From an uncultured Oscillospiraceae bacterium (lineage in GTDB: Bacteria > Bacillota > Clostridia > Oscillospirales > Oscillospiraceae): a stretch of DNA of 38,265 nucleotides. Below the pieces are notes generated by a model, which worked only from the letters and a program-made list of their open reading frames with translations, was not told the DNA's origin and did not search any database. The stretch spans positions 1 to 38,265 of the forward strand of contig CAJUSG010000021.1 of the NCBI GenBank assembly GCA_910589085.1. The letters run 5' to 3'. A program made the position numbers and the translations under genes. Below are positions 30,725 to 38,265 of this stretch, piece by piece; within the stretch, counting starts at the first letter, position 1; every line of letters starts with the position of its first letter.

Positions 30725-31807
30725 ATGGTGAGCATCAGCCTGTGCATGATTGTAAAAAACGAGGAGAATGTGCTGGCCCGCTGTCTGGACAGCACGGCGA
30801 AGCTGGTGGACGAGATCGTTATTGTGGACACCGGCTCCACCGACCGCACCCGGGAGATCGCCGCCCGCTACACGGACAAAACCTTCGACTTCCCCTGGCG
30901 GGACGACTTCGCCGCCGCCCGGAATGAATCCTTTTCCCACGCAACGATGGACTACTGCCTGTGGCTGGACGCCGACGATGTACTTTTAGAGGAGGACCAG
31001 GAGAAATTTCGAGCCCTGAAGGAGGGGCTGGACCCCGGCGTCTCGGTGGTCATGGCCCCCTACCACACCGGCTTTGACGAGAGCGGCCGGGTGACCTTCT
31101 CCTACTACCGGGAGCGGCTCATCAAAAACCGGGCGGGTATGCGCTGGGCGGGGGCCGTCCACGAGGCTGTTACGCCGGTGGGGAAGGTCATCTACGGGGA
31201 TTTTGCCGTCACCCACAAAAAGAACCGCCCCTCCGACCCGGACCGGAATCTGCGAATCTATCAGGCGCAGCTGGACGCGGGGAGGGAGTTGGAGCCCCGT
31301 CAGAAGTTCTACTATGGCCGGGAGCTCTATTACCACAAACGCTGGGAGGAGGCGCTGGCCGTCTTTGAGGCGTTTTTGGAGGAGGGCCTGGGCTGGGTGG
31401 AGAACAACATCGATGCCTGCTGTCACTGCGCCTACTGTCACAGGGAACTGGGCGACGAACAGGCGGCGCTGGCGGCGCTGCTGCGTACCTTCACCTATGA
31501 CTGGCCCCGGGCGGAGGTCTGCTGTGAAATCGGAAACTGGTTTTTCCGGAAGGAGGAGTTTCGGCAGGCCGCCTACTGGTATACCCTGGCCCTGACCTGC
31601 GCCCGGGACGACCGCCGGGGCGGCTTCGTTTCACCGGACTGCTACGGCTACCTGCCCTGCATCCAGCTGTGTGTCTGCTACAGCCGCTTGGGCGACGCCA
31701 AAAGAGCGGAGGCGTTTAACGAGCTGGCCGCCTCCTTCAAGCCGGACTCTCCGGCGGTAGAACACAACCGGGCTGTCTTTCAGGCGCTGCCAGAGCAGAC
31801 AGCGTAA
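30725..31807 (+). CDS. Family 2 glycosyltransferase with C-terminal TPR-like repeats
   Basis: A 360-residue cytoplasmic protein. The GT-A fold is shown by SLCMIVKNEENVLARCLDS (residues 3-21), IVIVDTGSTDRT, and the metal-binding DADD (LWLDADDVL, near 80-87), followed by the acceptor-side motif WAGAVHEAV. Residues ~180-355 contain repeated helix pairs of TPR type (YYGRELYYHKRWEEALAVFE; YWYTLALTC). The start at 30725 has AAAGGAG upstream; the frame extends 13 codons further without support. SunS/SgtA-like enzymes of this form attach sugars to proteins. Its position directly after two collagen-like genes suggests it glycosylates their Thr-rich stalks, as the transferase next to bclA3 does in Clostridioides difficile. 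Acceptor and sugar are inferred. Confidence 0.82.
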   Translation: MVSISLCMIVKNEENVLARCLDSTAKLVDEIVIVDTGSTDRTREIAARYTDKTFDFPWRDDFAAARNESFSHATMDYCLWLDADDVLLEEDQEKFRALKEGLDPGVSVVMAPYHTGFDESGRVTFSYYRERLIKNRAGMRWAGAVHEAVTPVGKVIYGDFAVTHKKNRPSDPDRNLRIYQAQLDAGRELEPRQKFYYGRELYYHKRWEEALAVFEAFLEEGLGWVENNIDACCHCAYCHRELGDEQAALAALLRTFTYDWPRAEVCCEIGNWFFRKEEFRQAAYWYTLALTCARDDRRGGFVSPDCYGYLPCIQLCVCYSRLGDAKRAEAFNELAASFKPDSPAVEHNRAVFQALPEQTA

Positions 31808-31840
31808 GTCACATTACGGAGTGTTAAAAAGGCAGGATTT

Positions 31841-33202
31841 CTAGGAGTTTCCTCTTTGCAGCAACAGAACAGTCTCCACATGCGCTGTTCTTGGGAAGAG
31901 ATCGACCCCCTGGGCTCGCACGGCCCGGTAGCCCAGCTGGATGAAGCGGTCTGTGTCCCGGGCCAGGGTGGCGGGGTCACAGGAGACGTAGACGATCCGG
32001 TCCGGGGCCATACCGGCCAGAATGGCGGGAACCCGGGGAGCCAGTCCCTTCCGGGGCGGGTCCACGCAGATCACTTGGGGCCGGACTCCCTCCGCCGCCA
32101 GGCGCTGGGAAATTGCCCCGGCATCGCCGCAGAAAAACTCCGCGTTGGTGACTCCGTTGCGGCGGGCGTTCTCCCCGGCGTCGGCTATGGCCTGGGGAAC
32201 AAGCTCCGCCCCGATGACCCTCCCGGCCCGTTTTGCCAGGGCCAGGGAGATGGTACCGATGCCGCAGTACAGGTCCAGAACGGTCTCCGTTCCGGTGAGC
32301 TGAGCAAATTCCAAGGCAGCGATGTACAGCCGTTGCGTCTGTTCCCGGTTGATCTGGAAGAAGGAGGGGACAGACAGGCGGAAGGTGAGCCCGCACAGCT
32401 TCTCCTCCAGCCAGTCCCGGCCCCAGAGCGGGACGTATGTATCCCCCAGGATAACATTGGTATCCCGGGTGTTGATATTCAGCACCAGTCCGGCCAGTCC
32501 GGGCTCCGCCCGGCGCAGGGCGCTGGTAAGGGCGTCGCTGTGGGGGAGGCTTTCGCCGTTGACCACCACACACACCAGGCTCTCCCCACGGCTGTTGGTG
32601 CGGATATAGAGGTGGCGGACCAGCCCCAGGCGGGTGCGTTCGTCGTAGGCAGGGACGGAATGGGCCTCCATCCAGTCCTTGAAGGCCTTCCGCAGGCGGG
32701 TGACCGTCTCCGGCTGGAGGGGGCAGTCGGGCGCATCCAGCACATCGTGGCTCCGGGGGCGGTAGTATCCCACCGACAGGCCCTGTCTGCCCGCTGAAAC
32801 CGGGAACTGTACTTTGTTCCGATAGCGGTCGGGGCACTGCGCGCCCAGCACCGGGGGCAGGTCCAGCTTCACATGTCCCACCCGCTCCAGGGCGTCGGAA
32901 ATGCGCTGCCCCTTTGCCCGCAGCTCCTGGGCATAGGTCATGTGACGGAACTGACAGCCGCCGCATTTGCCGTAGAGGGGGCAGTCGGGCGTGATCCGCT
33001 CGGGGGAGGGGAGGAGCAGCTCTGTCCCCCGGCCCCAGGCCACATTTTTGTTCACCTTCTCCAGGCGGACACTCCACCGTTCCCCCGGGATGGTATAGGG
33101 GACAAAGACCACCCGCCCCTCCAGCCGGGCTACGCCCATCCCTTCGGCCGTAAAGCCGGTGACGTCCAGGGTGTGGACAGCGTTCTTTTTCCATTCGGCC
33201 AT
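31841..33202 (-). CDS. rlmD: RlmD/RumA-type 23S rRNA (uracil-5-)-methyltransferase
   Basis: A 453-residue protein. An N-terminal TRAM domain (~8-65) is followed by an iron-sulfur cluster motif with Cys74, Cys80, Cys83 and Cys160, a SAM-binding motif VLDLYCGIGTISLALA (~310), and the catalytic VSCDPATLARD with its nucleophilic Cys. These features define the TrmA/RlmCD family, which methylates C5 of uridines in 23S rRNA or tRNA using S-adenosylmethionine. In Firmicutes one enzyme can modify two rRNA positions, so the symbol is approximate. AAAGGGG supports the start at 33202. It lies 34 bases after the RCC1-SLH gene, which may be cotranscribed. It converges with the glycosyltransferase gene. Confidence 0.92.
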   Translation of the reverse strand: MAEWKKNAVHTLDVTGFTAEGMGVARLEGRVVFVPYTIPGERWSVRLEKVNKNVAWGRGTELLLPSPERITPDCPLYGKCGGCQFRHMTYAQELRAKGQRISDALERVGHVKLDLPPVLGAQCPDRYRNKVQFPVSAGRQGLSVGYYRPRSHDVLDAPDCPLQPETVTRLRKAFKDWMEAHSVPAYDERTRLGLVRHLYIRTNSRGESLVCVVVNGESLPHSDALTSALRRAEPGLAGLVLNINTRDTNVILGDTYVPLWGRDWLEEKLCGLTFRLSVPSFFQINREQTQRLYIAALEFAQLTGTETVLDLYCGIGTISLALAKRAGRVIGAELVPQAIADAGENARRNGVTNAEFFCGDAGAISQRLAAEGVRPQVICVDPPRKGLAPRVPAILAGMAPDRIVYVSCDPATLARDTDRFIQLGYRAVRAQGVDLFPRTAHVETVLLLQRGNS

Positions 33203-33236
33203 GGCATGTGCCCCTTTTCGGTGAGATTCTGAAAAA

Positions 33237-35051
33237 TCAGGGTTCCTCCGGGGTGAGCTGACGGGAAATATGCTGGTAGAGATTCATAATGGTGACCACA
33301 CTCTGCTCACGGGTATAGGTGTCCTGGGGAGCGAAACGGCCGCTGCCTACACCGCTCATGATGCCGGTCCCCTGGACGCAGCCGATGGCGTTTAACGCCC
33401 AGCTCCCGGCCTCGCCGGCGTCAGAGAAATCGGGGGTGGCCTGGGGGAGCGGGAAATCCATAATCCGGGCCAGATTGGTGAGGATGACCGCCGCCTGAGC
33501 CCGGTTCAGCGGGCTTTCAGGGGAGAAGCGGCCCTCGCCCACACCGGAGACAATGCCCAGTGAGGCGGCCTTTTCCACATCCGGGTCCTGAGTGTCGGTG
33601 AATGAGATGTGGCTGGAGCTGGTGATCTCCTGGCCGGTGAAGCTCTCGTAGAACCGGACGGTCAGGGCGCAGAACTCCGCCCGGGTGATGGTCTGGTCGT
33701 AGCGGGTGCGCAGGGGGACGGGGAGAAAATCGCTGGCGATGGCCTCATCCACGGCGGCCTGGGCCCACGGGGCGGGGCTGCTGCCGGCGGACAGGCTGGG
33801 GGCGGCGTGGCCATCCAGACCTGCCATTACCTGGATGGGGTGGGCGGAGAAGCGGGGGATGAAACCGCTATGGCTGTAGAAGAGGCTCTCGCCGTTGCCC
33901 AGCTGTCCGGTTACATTGGAGCCCCAGGTCCACAGCGTGTTATCGGTTCTCCGGGCCAGAACATGGTCCCAGCCCACACTGACCTGTGTCACATGGTCCA
34001 GCACCAGGACGGGAGAGAGGCGGTCCTCGGTGGTGCCGTCTCCGATGTCTCCGGAGTGGTTGTTGCCCCAGGCCCAAAGGGTGCCGTCTGTCCGGAGGGC
34101 ATAGGTGTTGTTGTTGGAGGCGCAGACCGCGGAGACATCGGTGAGCACCTGGGAGGGAACGGAGCGGTCGCGGACGGACTCGGCCCCCCAGCGTTCAATC
34201 CAGGCGGCCAGCGTCTCCTGGAGCTCCGCATCTTCCTCCGGGTCAGAGGAGTGCCACTCCCAGTTGGGACCCCAGAGCCAGGTGGTGCCATCCCCCAGCT
34301 CGCCCTGCCAGTTGCGGCCCCAGGTCCACAGGGTGCCGTCCGTTTTGACGGCGGCGCTGAAGCCATAGCCGGCACTCATGCCGGCTACATTATCCAGTAC
34401 CTGAACGGGGGTGAGCCGTTCCCGGCCGGAACCGTCTCCGACTTCACCGTTGTTGTTCTGCCCCCAGGCCCAGAGGGTGCCGTCCTGCTTCAGGGCCAGA
34501 CTGTGGCCGAAGCCGGTACAGGCGGCGGCCACATTGTCCAGGATCTTCTGGGGGGTGCTGACCTGCTTGTTGGTCCGGTTGCCGATGTATTTGCCCCAGA
34601 CCCAGAGCGAGCCGTCGGTCTTGACGGCCAGATGGGTGCACACCCCGGTGCTGGCCGAGGCCACATCGTCCATGATTTTGATGGGGGTGAGGCTGTTTAC
34701 CAGCTCATCGGAGCCGGGAAAGGAGTTGCTTACATTTCTTCCCCAGGCCCAGAGGGTATTGTCCTCCAGAACGGCGTAGGTGTGGCACTCCCCGGCGCTG
34801 ACCGACCGCACCCCCTCCAGCACCCGGACGGGGGTGGCGCGGTCCTCGGTGGTGCCGTCGCCTAGCTGGCCCCACTGGTTGTCCCCCCAGGCCCAGAGGG
34901 TGCCGTTGTCGTCGATGAGAAAGCTCTCAGCGGCTCCGCCGCTCGTGGTCTGGAGAAAGTCGAGGCCGGCGCTGTCGTAGGCGGTCGCGGGGAGGATTGT
35001 CAGGGACAGAAGGGCGGCGAGCAGGACGGAAAGGGCAGATTTGATTCTCAT
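33237..35051 (-). CDS. Exported RCC1-repeat beta-propeller with three SLH domains
   Basis: A 604-residue protein with a signal peptide (MRIKSALSVLLAALL..., cleavage after ATA near residue 24). Seven RCC1 units follow, each with a core like GTLWAWGxNxxGQLGDGTT and VLDNVxxVSxG (residues ~40-430). Unit 5 holds an acidic/Trp-rich insertion of about 40 residues. Residues ~435-600 are three SLH domains (for example SGVGEGRFSPESPLNRAQAAVIL), anchoring it to the cell wall. Seven units suggest one closed propeller, probably a binding platform for protein or carbohydrate; no enzyme motif is visible. AAGGAGGT supports the start. It is an SLH-anchored companion to the giant protein at 13716-26786. Confidence 0.88.
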   Translation of the reverse strand: MRIKSALSVLLAALLSLTILPATAYDSAGLDFLQTTSGGAAESFLIDDNGTLWAWGDNQWGQLGDGTTEDRATPVRVLEGVRSVSAGECHTYAVLEDNTLWAWGRNVSNSFPGSDELVNSLTPIKIMDDVASASTGVCTHLAVKTDGSLWVWGKYIGNRTNKQVSTPQKILDNVAAACTGFGHSLALKQDGTLWAWGQNNNGEVGDGSGRERLTPVQVLDNVAGMSAGYGFSAAVKTDGTLWTWGRNWQGELGDGTTWLWGPNWEWHSSDPEEDAELQETLAAWIERWGAESVRDRSVPSQVLTDVSAVCASNNNTYALRTDGTLWAWGNNHSGDIGDGTTEDRLSPVLVLDHVTQVSVGWDHVLARRTDNTLWTWGSNVTGQLGNGESLFYSHSGFIPRFSAHPIQVMAGLDGHAAPSLSAGSSPAPWAQAAVDEAIASDFLPVPLRTRYDQTITRAEFCALTVRFYESFTGQEITSSSHISFTDTQDPDVEKAASLGIVSGVGEGRFSPESPLNRAQAAVILTNLARIMDFPLPQATPDFSDAGEAGSWALNAIGCVQGTGIMSGVGSGRFAPQDTYTREQSVVTIMNLYQHISRQLTPEEP

Positions 35052-35150
35052 GTGCAGTACCTCCTTGATGGATGTCCGCCGGACGGGATGACTGGCTGGC
35101 GGGACAAAAAGCGGTTTGCGTATGTTGACATAAAACGGGGATGGGACATT

Positions 35151-35978
35151 TTAGCGGACAAGCACCTGGTCGCCGGACTGATATTCCTTCGCGTACCGCC
35201 CGGGGGTGAGGCCGGTGAGGTGGCCGAAGGTGCGGATGAAGTGGGAGTTGTCGGAGAAGCCGGACAGCTCCCCCGCCTGCTGGACGCTGACCCCCTCCTG
35301 GAGCAGCTGGCGGGCCCGAAGCACCCGGCTGTAGATGATGTACTCCATCACGGAGAAGCCGGTGGCCGCCTTGAATACCCGGCAGAGATAGTGCTTGCTG
35401 ATGTAGAACTGTCCGGCGATCTGATCCAGGGCGAGGGGCTGGTCCAGGTTGTCCCGGATGTAGTCCAGAATGGGGGATACCCGGAGAAAATCCTTGTTTT
35501 GGATGGACTCTCCGGCGGTGGCGGCGTTGAGGATAGGGGCCAGCCGGATGAGCAGATTGAGCAGCGCCACTGTCTGACGCACGTCGCTGCCGAAGGAGCC
35601 GTCGTTTTTATTCCGCTCCAGGGCCTGGAACAGCTCGATGACCTCGGTCATCTCCCCGACGGTGAGCTCGGCCCGGCGAAAGGCGGTGTCGCACAGTCCG
35701 GTCAGGTCGGTCTGGGGGGTGGACAGCTGGGCCAGAGCCTTCTTGCTGATGTGGAGCACATACCGGGCGTGAAAGCCCTCGGCCATGGTGCGGTGGAGGG
35801 TGCTCTCGCCGATGAGGTACAGCGTGCCCCGGCGCAGGGGATACACCTGGTCGCTGACAAAGATGTTCCCCGGGCTGACCAGGGGGAGGAGCAGCTCACA
35901 GTGGTCGTGGAAGTGCAGCCGGCTCATATTCCAGGTCTCATTGTGGTTTAATTGCAGATGAAATTCCACATTTGTCAT
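35151..35978 (-). CDS. AraC-family transcriptional regulator with cupin sensor domain
   Basis: A 275-residue protein. The N-terminal ~100 residues form a cupin-like sensor (HFHDHCELLLPL, then GTLYLIGESTLHRT). The C-terminal ~100 residues contain two helix-turn-helix motifs (LALDQIAGQFYISKHYLCRVF and VQQAGELSGFSDNSHFIRTF, ending LTPGRYAKEY). This is the standard AraC/XylS layout for metabolite-sensing activators. The ATG at 35978 has AAAGGAGG upstream, and a consensus promoter lies at 36104-36132. It is divergent from gctAB and upstream of the RCC1-SLH gene, so either could be its target; this is inference. Confidence 0.88.
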   Translation of the reverse strand: MTNVEFHLQLNHNETWNMSRLHFHDHCELLLPLVSPGNIFVSDQVYPLRRGTLYLIGESTLHRTMAEGFHARYVLHISKKALAQLSTPQTDLTGLCDTAFRRAELTVGEMTEVIELFQALERNKNDGSFGSDVRQTVALLNLLIRLAPILNAATAGESIQNKDFLRVSPILDYIRDNLDQPLALDQIAGQFYISKHYLCRVFKAATGFSVMEYIIYSRVLRARQLLQEGVSVQQAGELSGFSDNSHFIRTFGHLTGLTPGRYAKEYQSGDQVLVR

Positions 35979-36042
35979 GAAACTGCCTCCTTTGTGAGAA
36001 GGTGGGTAGGGGATGGCCTCTGTGCCGCCACGCCATTGGTGC

Positions 36043-36076
36043 GGAGGGACCGGCGCGGCGCGAAGGCCGCCCCTCC
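36043..36076. repeat. GC-rich imperfect palindrome in the AraC leader
   Basis: GGAGGG (36043-36048) pairs with CCCTCC (36071-36076) with inner GCGGC/GCCGC pairing, and outer CTGTG (36020-36024) can pair with CACAG (36076-36080). It lies in the untranslated leader of the AraC gene, or in the opposite strand before gctA. It may be an interspersed palindromic element or leader structure; the sequence alone does not decide. Confidence 0.35.
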
Positions 36077-36103
36077 ACAGGCACGGTTTTTGAGATTTTT
36101 CCC

Positions 36104-36132
36104 ATTATACCACACCAGTTCAAGATATGCAA
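36104..36132 (-). promoter_or_regulatory. Promoter of the AraC regulator gene
   Basis: On the minus strand TTGCAT (36127-36132), 17 bases, TATAAT (36104-36109, perfect -10). Predicts a ~120-base leader before the ATG at 35978. Confidence 0.7.
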
Positions 36133-36153
36133 ACTTTATGCTAAATTACAGGC

Positions 36154-36182
36154 TAGACCGATTGTAATATTTGTGATAAAAT
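36154..36182 (+). promoter_or_regulatory. Possible promoter of gctAB
   Basis: TAGACC (36154-36159), 17 bases, TAAAAT (36177-36182) preceded by TGA (extended -10). The -35 is weak. It is 88 bases upstream of the gctA ATG and back to back with the AraC promoter, whose -35 is 22 bases away. Confidence 0.45.
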
Positions 36183-36269
36183 AGCCATCGTAAAAAAGCA
36201 CGTTGCGGCACCTTGACAATCAGCGAAGAAAGAGAGAACCCAAAAATATTTTGTAATGGGGGTATTACT

Positions 36270-37367
36270 ATGAACAAAGTATATTCCATGCACGATGCCG
36301 TGGCGAAATTCGTCGAGAGCGGAGACTGCGTCTGCTTCGGCGGCTTCACCACAAACCGGAAGCCCTACGCGGTGGTCAACGAGATCCTCCGCCAGGGGCA
36401 GAAGGACTTCACCGTCTGGGCCGGCCCCGCCGGCGGCGACTGGGACATGATGATCGGCGAGGGCCGGGTCAAGGCCTACATCAACTGCTACACCGCCAAC
36501 TCGGGCTACACCAACGTCTCCCGCCGCTTCCGCGCCGCCATCGAGAAGGGCGAGCTGACCTATGAGGACTACTCCCAGGACGTGCTCATGCTTCAGCTTC
36601 ACGCCGCCTCCCTGGGCCTGCCCTTCCTGCCCGTGCGGCTGATGCAGGGCTCCGGCCTGATGAAGTACTGGGGCATCAGCGAGGAGCAGCGTAAGGCCCT
36701 GGACAAGGTGGACGACCTGAAGTGCGTAGAGATCGACAATCCCTTCAAGCCCGGCGAGAAGGTGGTGGCCGTGCCCACCCCCAGACTGGACCTGGCCGTC
36801 ATCCATGTGCAGAAGGCCAGCCCCGACGGCACCTGCATCATTGAGGGCGACGAGTTCCACGACGTTGATGTGGCCGTGGCTGCCCGCAAGGTGATCGTCA
36901 CCTGTGAGGAGCTGGTGAGCGATGAGTACATCCGCCGGGACCCCACCCTGAACCGTATCTTCGGTGAGTGCGTCAGCGCGGTGGTCCACGCCCCCTACGG
37001 CGCCTGGCCCTCCCAGTGCTACAACTACTATGACAACGACTCCCACGCCCTGAAGGAGTACGACAAGGCCTCCAAGTATCAGGACGCCGAGGACGCCAAG
37101 GCCCAGCTGGCCAAGGCCGCCGCCAAGGCCCAGAAGGCCGCCGACGCTAAGCCCGAGGACGCCAAACTGGCCGAGGCCGCTGCCAAAGCCAAGAAAGCCG
37201 CCGATGACGCCGCCGCCGGCACCGCCATCCCCGAGACCTTTAAGGATTATCTGGAGAAGTGGGTCTACAGCGTGAAGGATCACGACGAGCTTCTGGACAA
37301 AATCGGCGGTTCCCGCCTGATGCGGCTGAAGAACGAGCCCCACCTGGGCTACTCCACCCGCCACTAA
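36270..37367 (+). CDS. gctA: Glutaconate CoA-transferase subunit A, with Ala/Lys-rich insertion
   Basis: A 365-residue protein, about 45 residues longer than the usual ~320. Class I CoA-transferase features are present: GDCVCFGGFTTNRKP at residues ~18-32 and the family C-terminus KWVYSVKDHDELLDKIGG. With GctB it moves CoA from acetyl-CoA or glutaconyl-CoA to 2-hydroxyglutarate in glutamate fermentation. The ATG at 36270 is preceded by GGGGG; the open frame extends 19 codons upstream without a start signal. Residues ~270-320 are an insertion built of Ala, Lys, Asp and Glu (AKAAAKAQKAADAKPEDAK-like), predicted to be a long charged helix. Codons are strongly C-ending, suggesting high expression. 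gctB follows 20 bases later. Confidence 0.88.
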   Translation: MNKVYSMHDAVAKFVESGDCVCFGGFTTNRKPYAVVNEILRQGQKDFTVWAGPAGGDWDMMIGEGRVKAYINCYTANSGYTNVSRRFRAAIEKGELTYEDYSQDVLMLQLHAASLGLPFLPVRLMQGSGLMKYWGISEEQRKALDKVDDLKCVEIDNPFKPGEKVVAVPTPRLDLAVIHVQKASPDGTCIIEGDEFHDVDVAVAARKVIVTCEELVSDEYIRRDPTLNRIFGECVSAVVHAPYGAWPSQCYNYYDNDSHALKEYDKASKYQDAEDAKAQLAKAAAKAQKAADAKPEDAKLAEAAAKAKKAADDAAAGTAIPETFKDYLEKWVYSVKDHDELLDKIGGSRLMRLKNEPHLGYSTRH

Positions 37368-37387
37368 GTTTAGGGAGGTACATAGAA

Positions 37388-38188
37388 ATGGCTGAATATA
37401 AGATCACCAAGCAGGAGCGTCAGGCTTATGCCATCGCCAAGAACATCAAGGAGAACCAGATCGTCATCGTGGGCACCGGCCTTCCTCTCATCGGTGCCTC
37501 CCTGGCCAAGCGGGTGGTGTGCCCCTCCTGCCACCCCATCGTGGAGAGCGGCCTGATGGACTGCTCCCCCGTGGAGGTCCCCCGCTCCGTGGGCGACAAC
37601 CGCTTTATGGCCCACTGCGCCGTCCAGTGGCCCAATGTCCGCTTCATCGGCTTTGAGGCCAACGAGTGGCTCCACGACGAGGACCGGCTTATCGCCTTCA
37701 TCGGCGGTGCCCAGATCGACCCCTACGGCAACGTGAACTCTACCTGCATCTACGGCAAGGGCGACTATGTGAAGCCCATGACCCGCTTCACCGGCTCCGG
37801 CGGCGCCAACGGCATCGCCACCTACTGCAACACCATTATCATGATGCAGCACCAGAAGCGCCGCTTCATGGAGCACATCGACTATATCACCTCCTGCGGC
37901 TGGATGGACGGCCCCGGCGGCCGTGAGAAGGTGGGCCTGCCCGGCAACCGCGGCCCCCAGATGGTGGTTACCGACCTGGGCATCATGAAGTTCGACGAGC
38001 AGACCAAGCGCATGTACTGCGCCTACATGTTCCCCGGCGTCACCCCCGAGATCGTTCAGGAGAACACCGGCTTCGAGATCGACTGCTCCAAGGCCGAGAT
38101 CTTCCCCGACCCCGACCAGGAGATCCTGCGCATCATCCGGGAGGAGATTGACCCCGGCCAGGCCTTCATCAAGATTCCCAAGGAGTAA
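37388..38188 (+). CDS. gctB: Glutaconate CoA-transferase subunit B
   Basis: A 266-residue protein of normal length. Glu53 in IVESGLMDCSP is at the position of the catalytic glutamate (Glu54 in Acidaminococcus GctB) that forms the CoA thioester intermediate. GGVP-like and Gly-rich segments (FTGSGGANGIATYCN; GPGGREKVGLPGNRGP) belong to the family. The start at 37388 has GGGAGGT upstream; a longer frame from 37259 overlaps gctA and has no support. It forms a heteromer with GctA in the cytoplasm. Related 2-hydroxyglutarate pathway genes (hgdCAB, glutaconyl-CoA decarboxylase) could follow beyond the window. Confidence 0.92.
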   Translation: MAEYKITKQERQAYAIAKNIKENQIVIVGTGLPLIGASLAKRVVCPSCHPIVESGLMDCSPVEVPRSVGDNRFMAHCAVQWPNVRFIGFEANEWLHDEDRLIAFIGGAQIDPYGNVNSTCIYGKGDYVKPMTRFTGSGGANGIATYCNTIIMMQHQKRRFMEHIDYITSCGWMDGPGGREKVGLPGNRGPQMVVTDLGIMKFDEQTKRMYCAYMFPGVTPEIVQENTGFEIDCSKAEIFPDPDQEILRIIREEIDPGQAFIKIPKE

Positions 38189-38214
38189 GAAAACGCCACA
38201 GGAGCGCAAAAAAG

Positions 38215-38255
38215 CCTCCTTTTGAAAGGAGGTGCCCCAGTTCGCAAACTGGGGC
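38215..38255 (+). terminator. Two tandem perfect hairpins after gctB
   Basis: Hairpin 1: CCTCCTTT/AAAGGAGG (38215-38222 with 38225-38232, loop of 2). Hairpin 2: GCCCCAGTT/AACTGGGGC (38234-38242 with 38247-38255, loop CGCA). A6 precedes (38208-38213) but no T-run follows; GGAGGATTGT at the window end looks like a ribosome binding site for a next gene. They may be a processing or attenuating structure or an interspersed repeat. Confidence 0.5.
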
Positions 38256-38265
38256 GGAGGATTGT

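Noticed and set aside
31977..33194. A second minus-strand frame overlapping the RlmD-like gene
   Set aside because: Out of frame with the conserved methyltransferase and extremely Pro/Gly/Arg-rich.
35106..35151. TTGACA at 35125 on the plus strand as a promoter
   Set aside because: No acceptable -10 at 16-18 bases and no plus-strand gene downstream.
36153..37364. A 403-codon minus-strand frame opposite gctA
   Set aside because: Gly/Leu/Val-rich shadow caused by the strongly C-ending codons of gctA.

Overview
The window looks like a chromosomal stretch from an anaerobic, spore-forming, GC-rich gut Firmicute of the Oscillospiraceae type (Flavonifractor, Lawsonibacter or Dysosmobacter-like). 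The evidence is a set of collagen-like spore-surface proteins, S-layer-homology (SLH) anchored exported proteins, AGGAGG ribosome binding sites, GC-rich C/G-ending codons, and a glutaconate CoA-transferase pair typical of glutamate or 2-hydroxyglutarate fermentation. The genus is inference. No tRNA, rRNA, CRISPR array, transposase or replication gene was seen, and no gene-free gap exceeds 300 bases.

Left part (1-11.2 kb): a truncated P-loop nucleoside kinase and a regulator lie on the minus strand. Next comes a five-gene minus-strand operon read from about 9.85 kb down to 3.07 kb: DUF3798-type lipoprotein, double ATPase, two permeases and a cytoplasmic SxxK serine hydrolase, ending in a strong terminator. 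An M20-family amidohydrolase is transcribed divergently. The two promoters face each other across a triple AAAGAAC repeat. Together these genes look like uptake plus hydrolysis of an unknown amide- or ester-containing small molecule.

Middle (11.3-26.8 kb): an AraC-GNAT fusion regulator overlaps a MATE efflux pump. It is followed by one 13-kb gene for a 4356-residue exported protein. That protein has a Cys/His-rich N-terminus, a long array of four alternating beta-module types in a regular higher-order pattern, and three C-terminal SLH domains.

Right part (26.9-38.3 kb): an orphan holin-like pair comes first. A spore-surface locus follows, with one Pro-rich and two collagen-like paralogues sharing an N-terminal domain, and a glycosyltransferase. 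The divergent genes of this locus are driven from an exactly symmetric promoter pair that fits the mother-cell sigma-K/E type and is centred on a 14-bp palindrome. Then come an RlmD/RumA-like RNA methyltransferase, an RCC1-propeller SLH protein and an AraC regulator (all minus strand), and finally gctAB on the plus strand, in which GctA carries an unusual Ala/Lys-rich insertion.

The best candidates for something undescribed are the symmetric spore-collagen locus, the giant modular SLH protein, and the DUF3798 importer with its two hydrolases.
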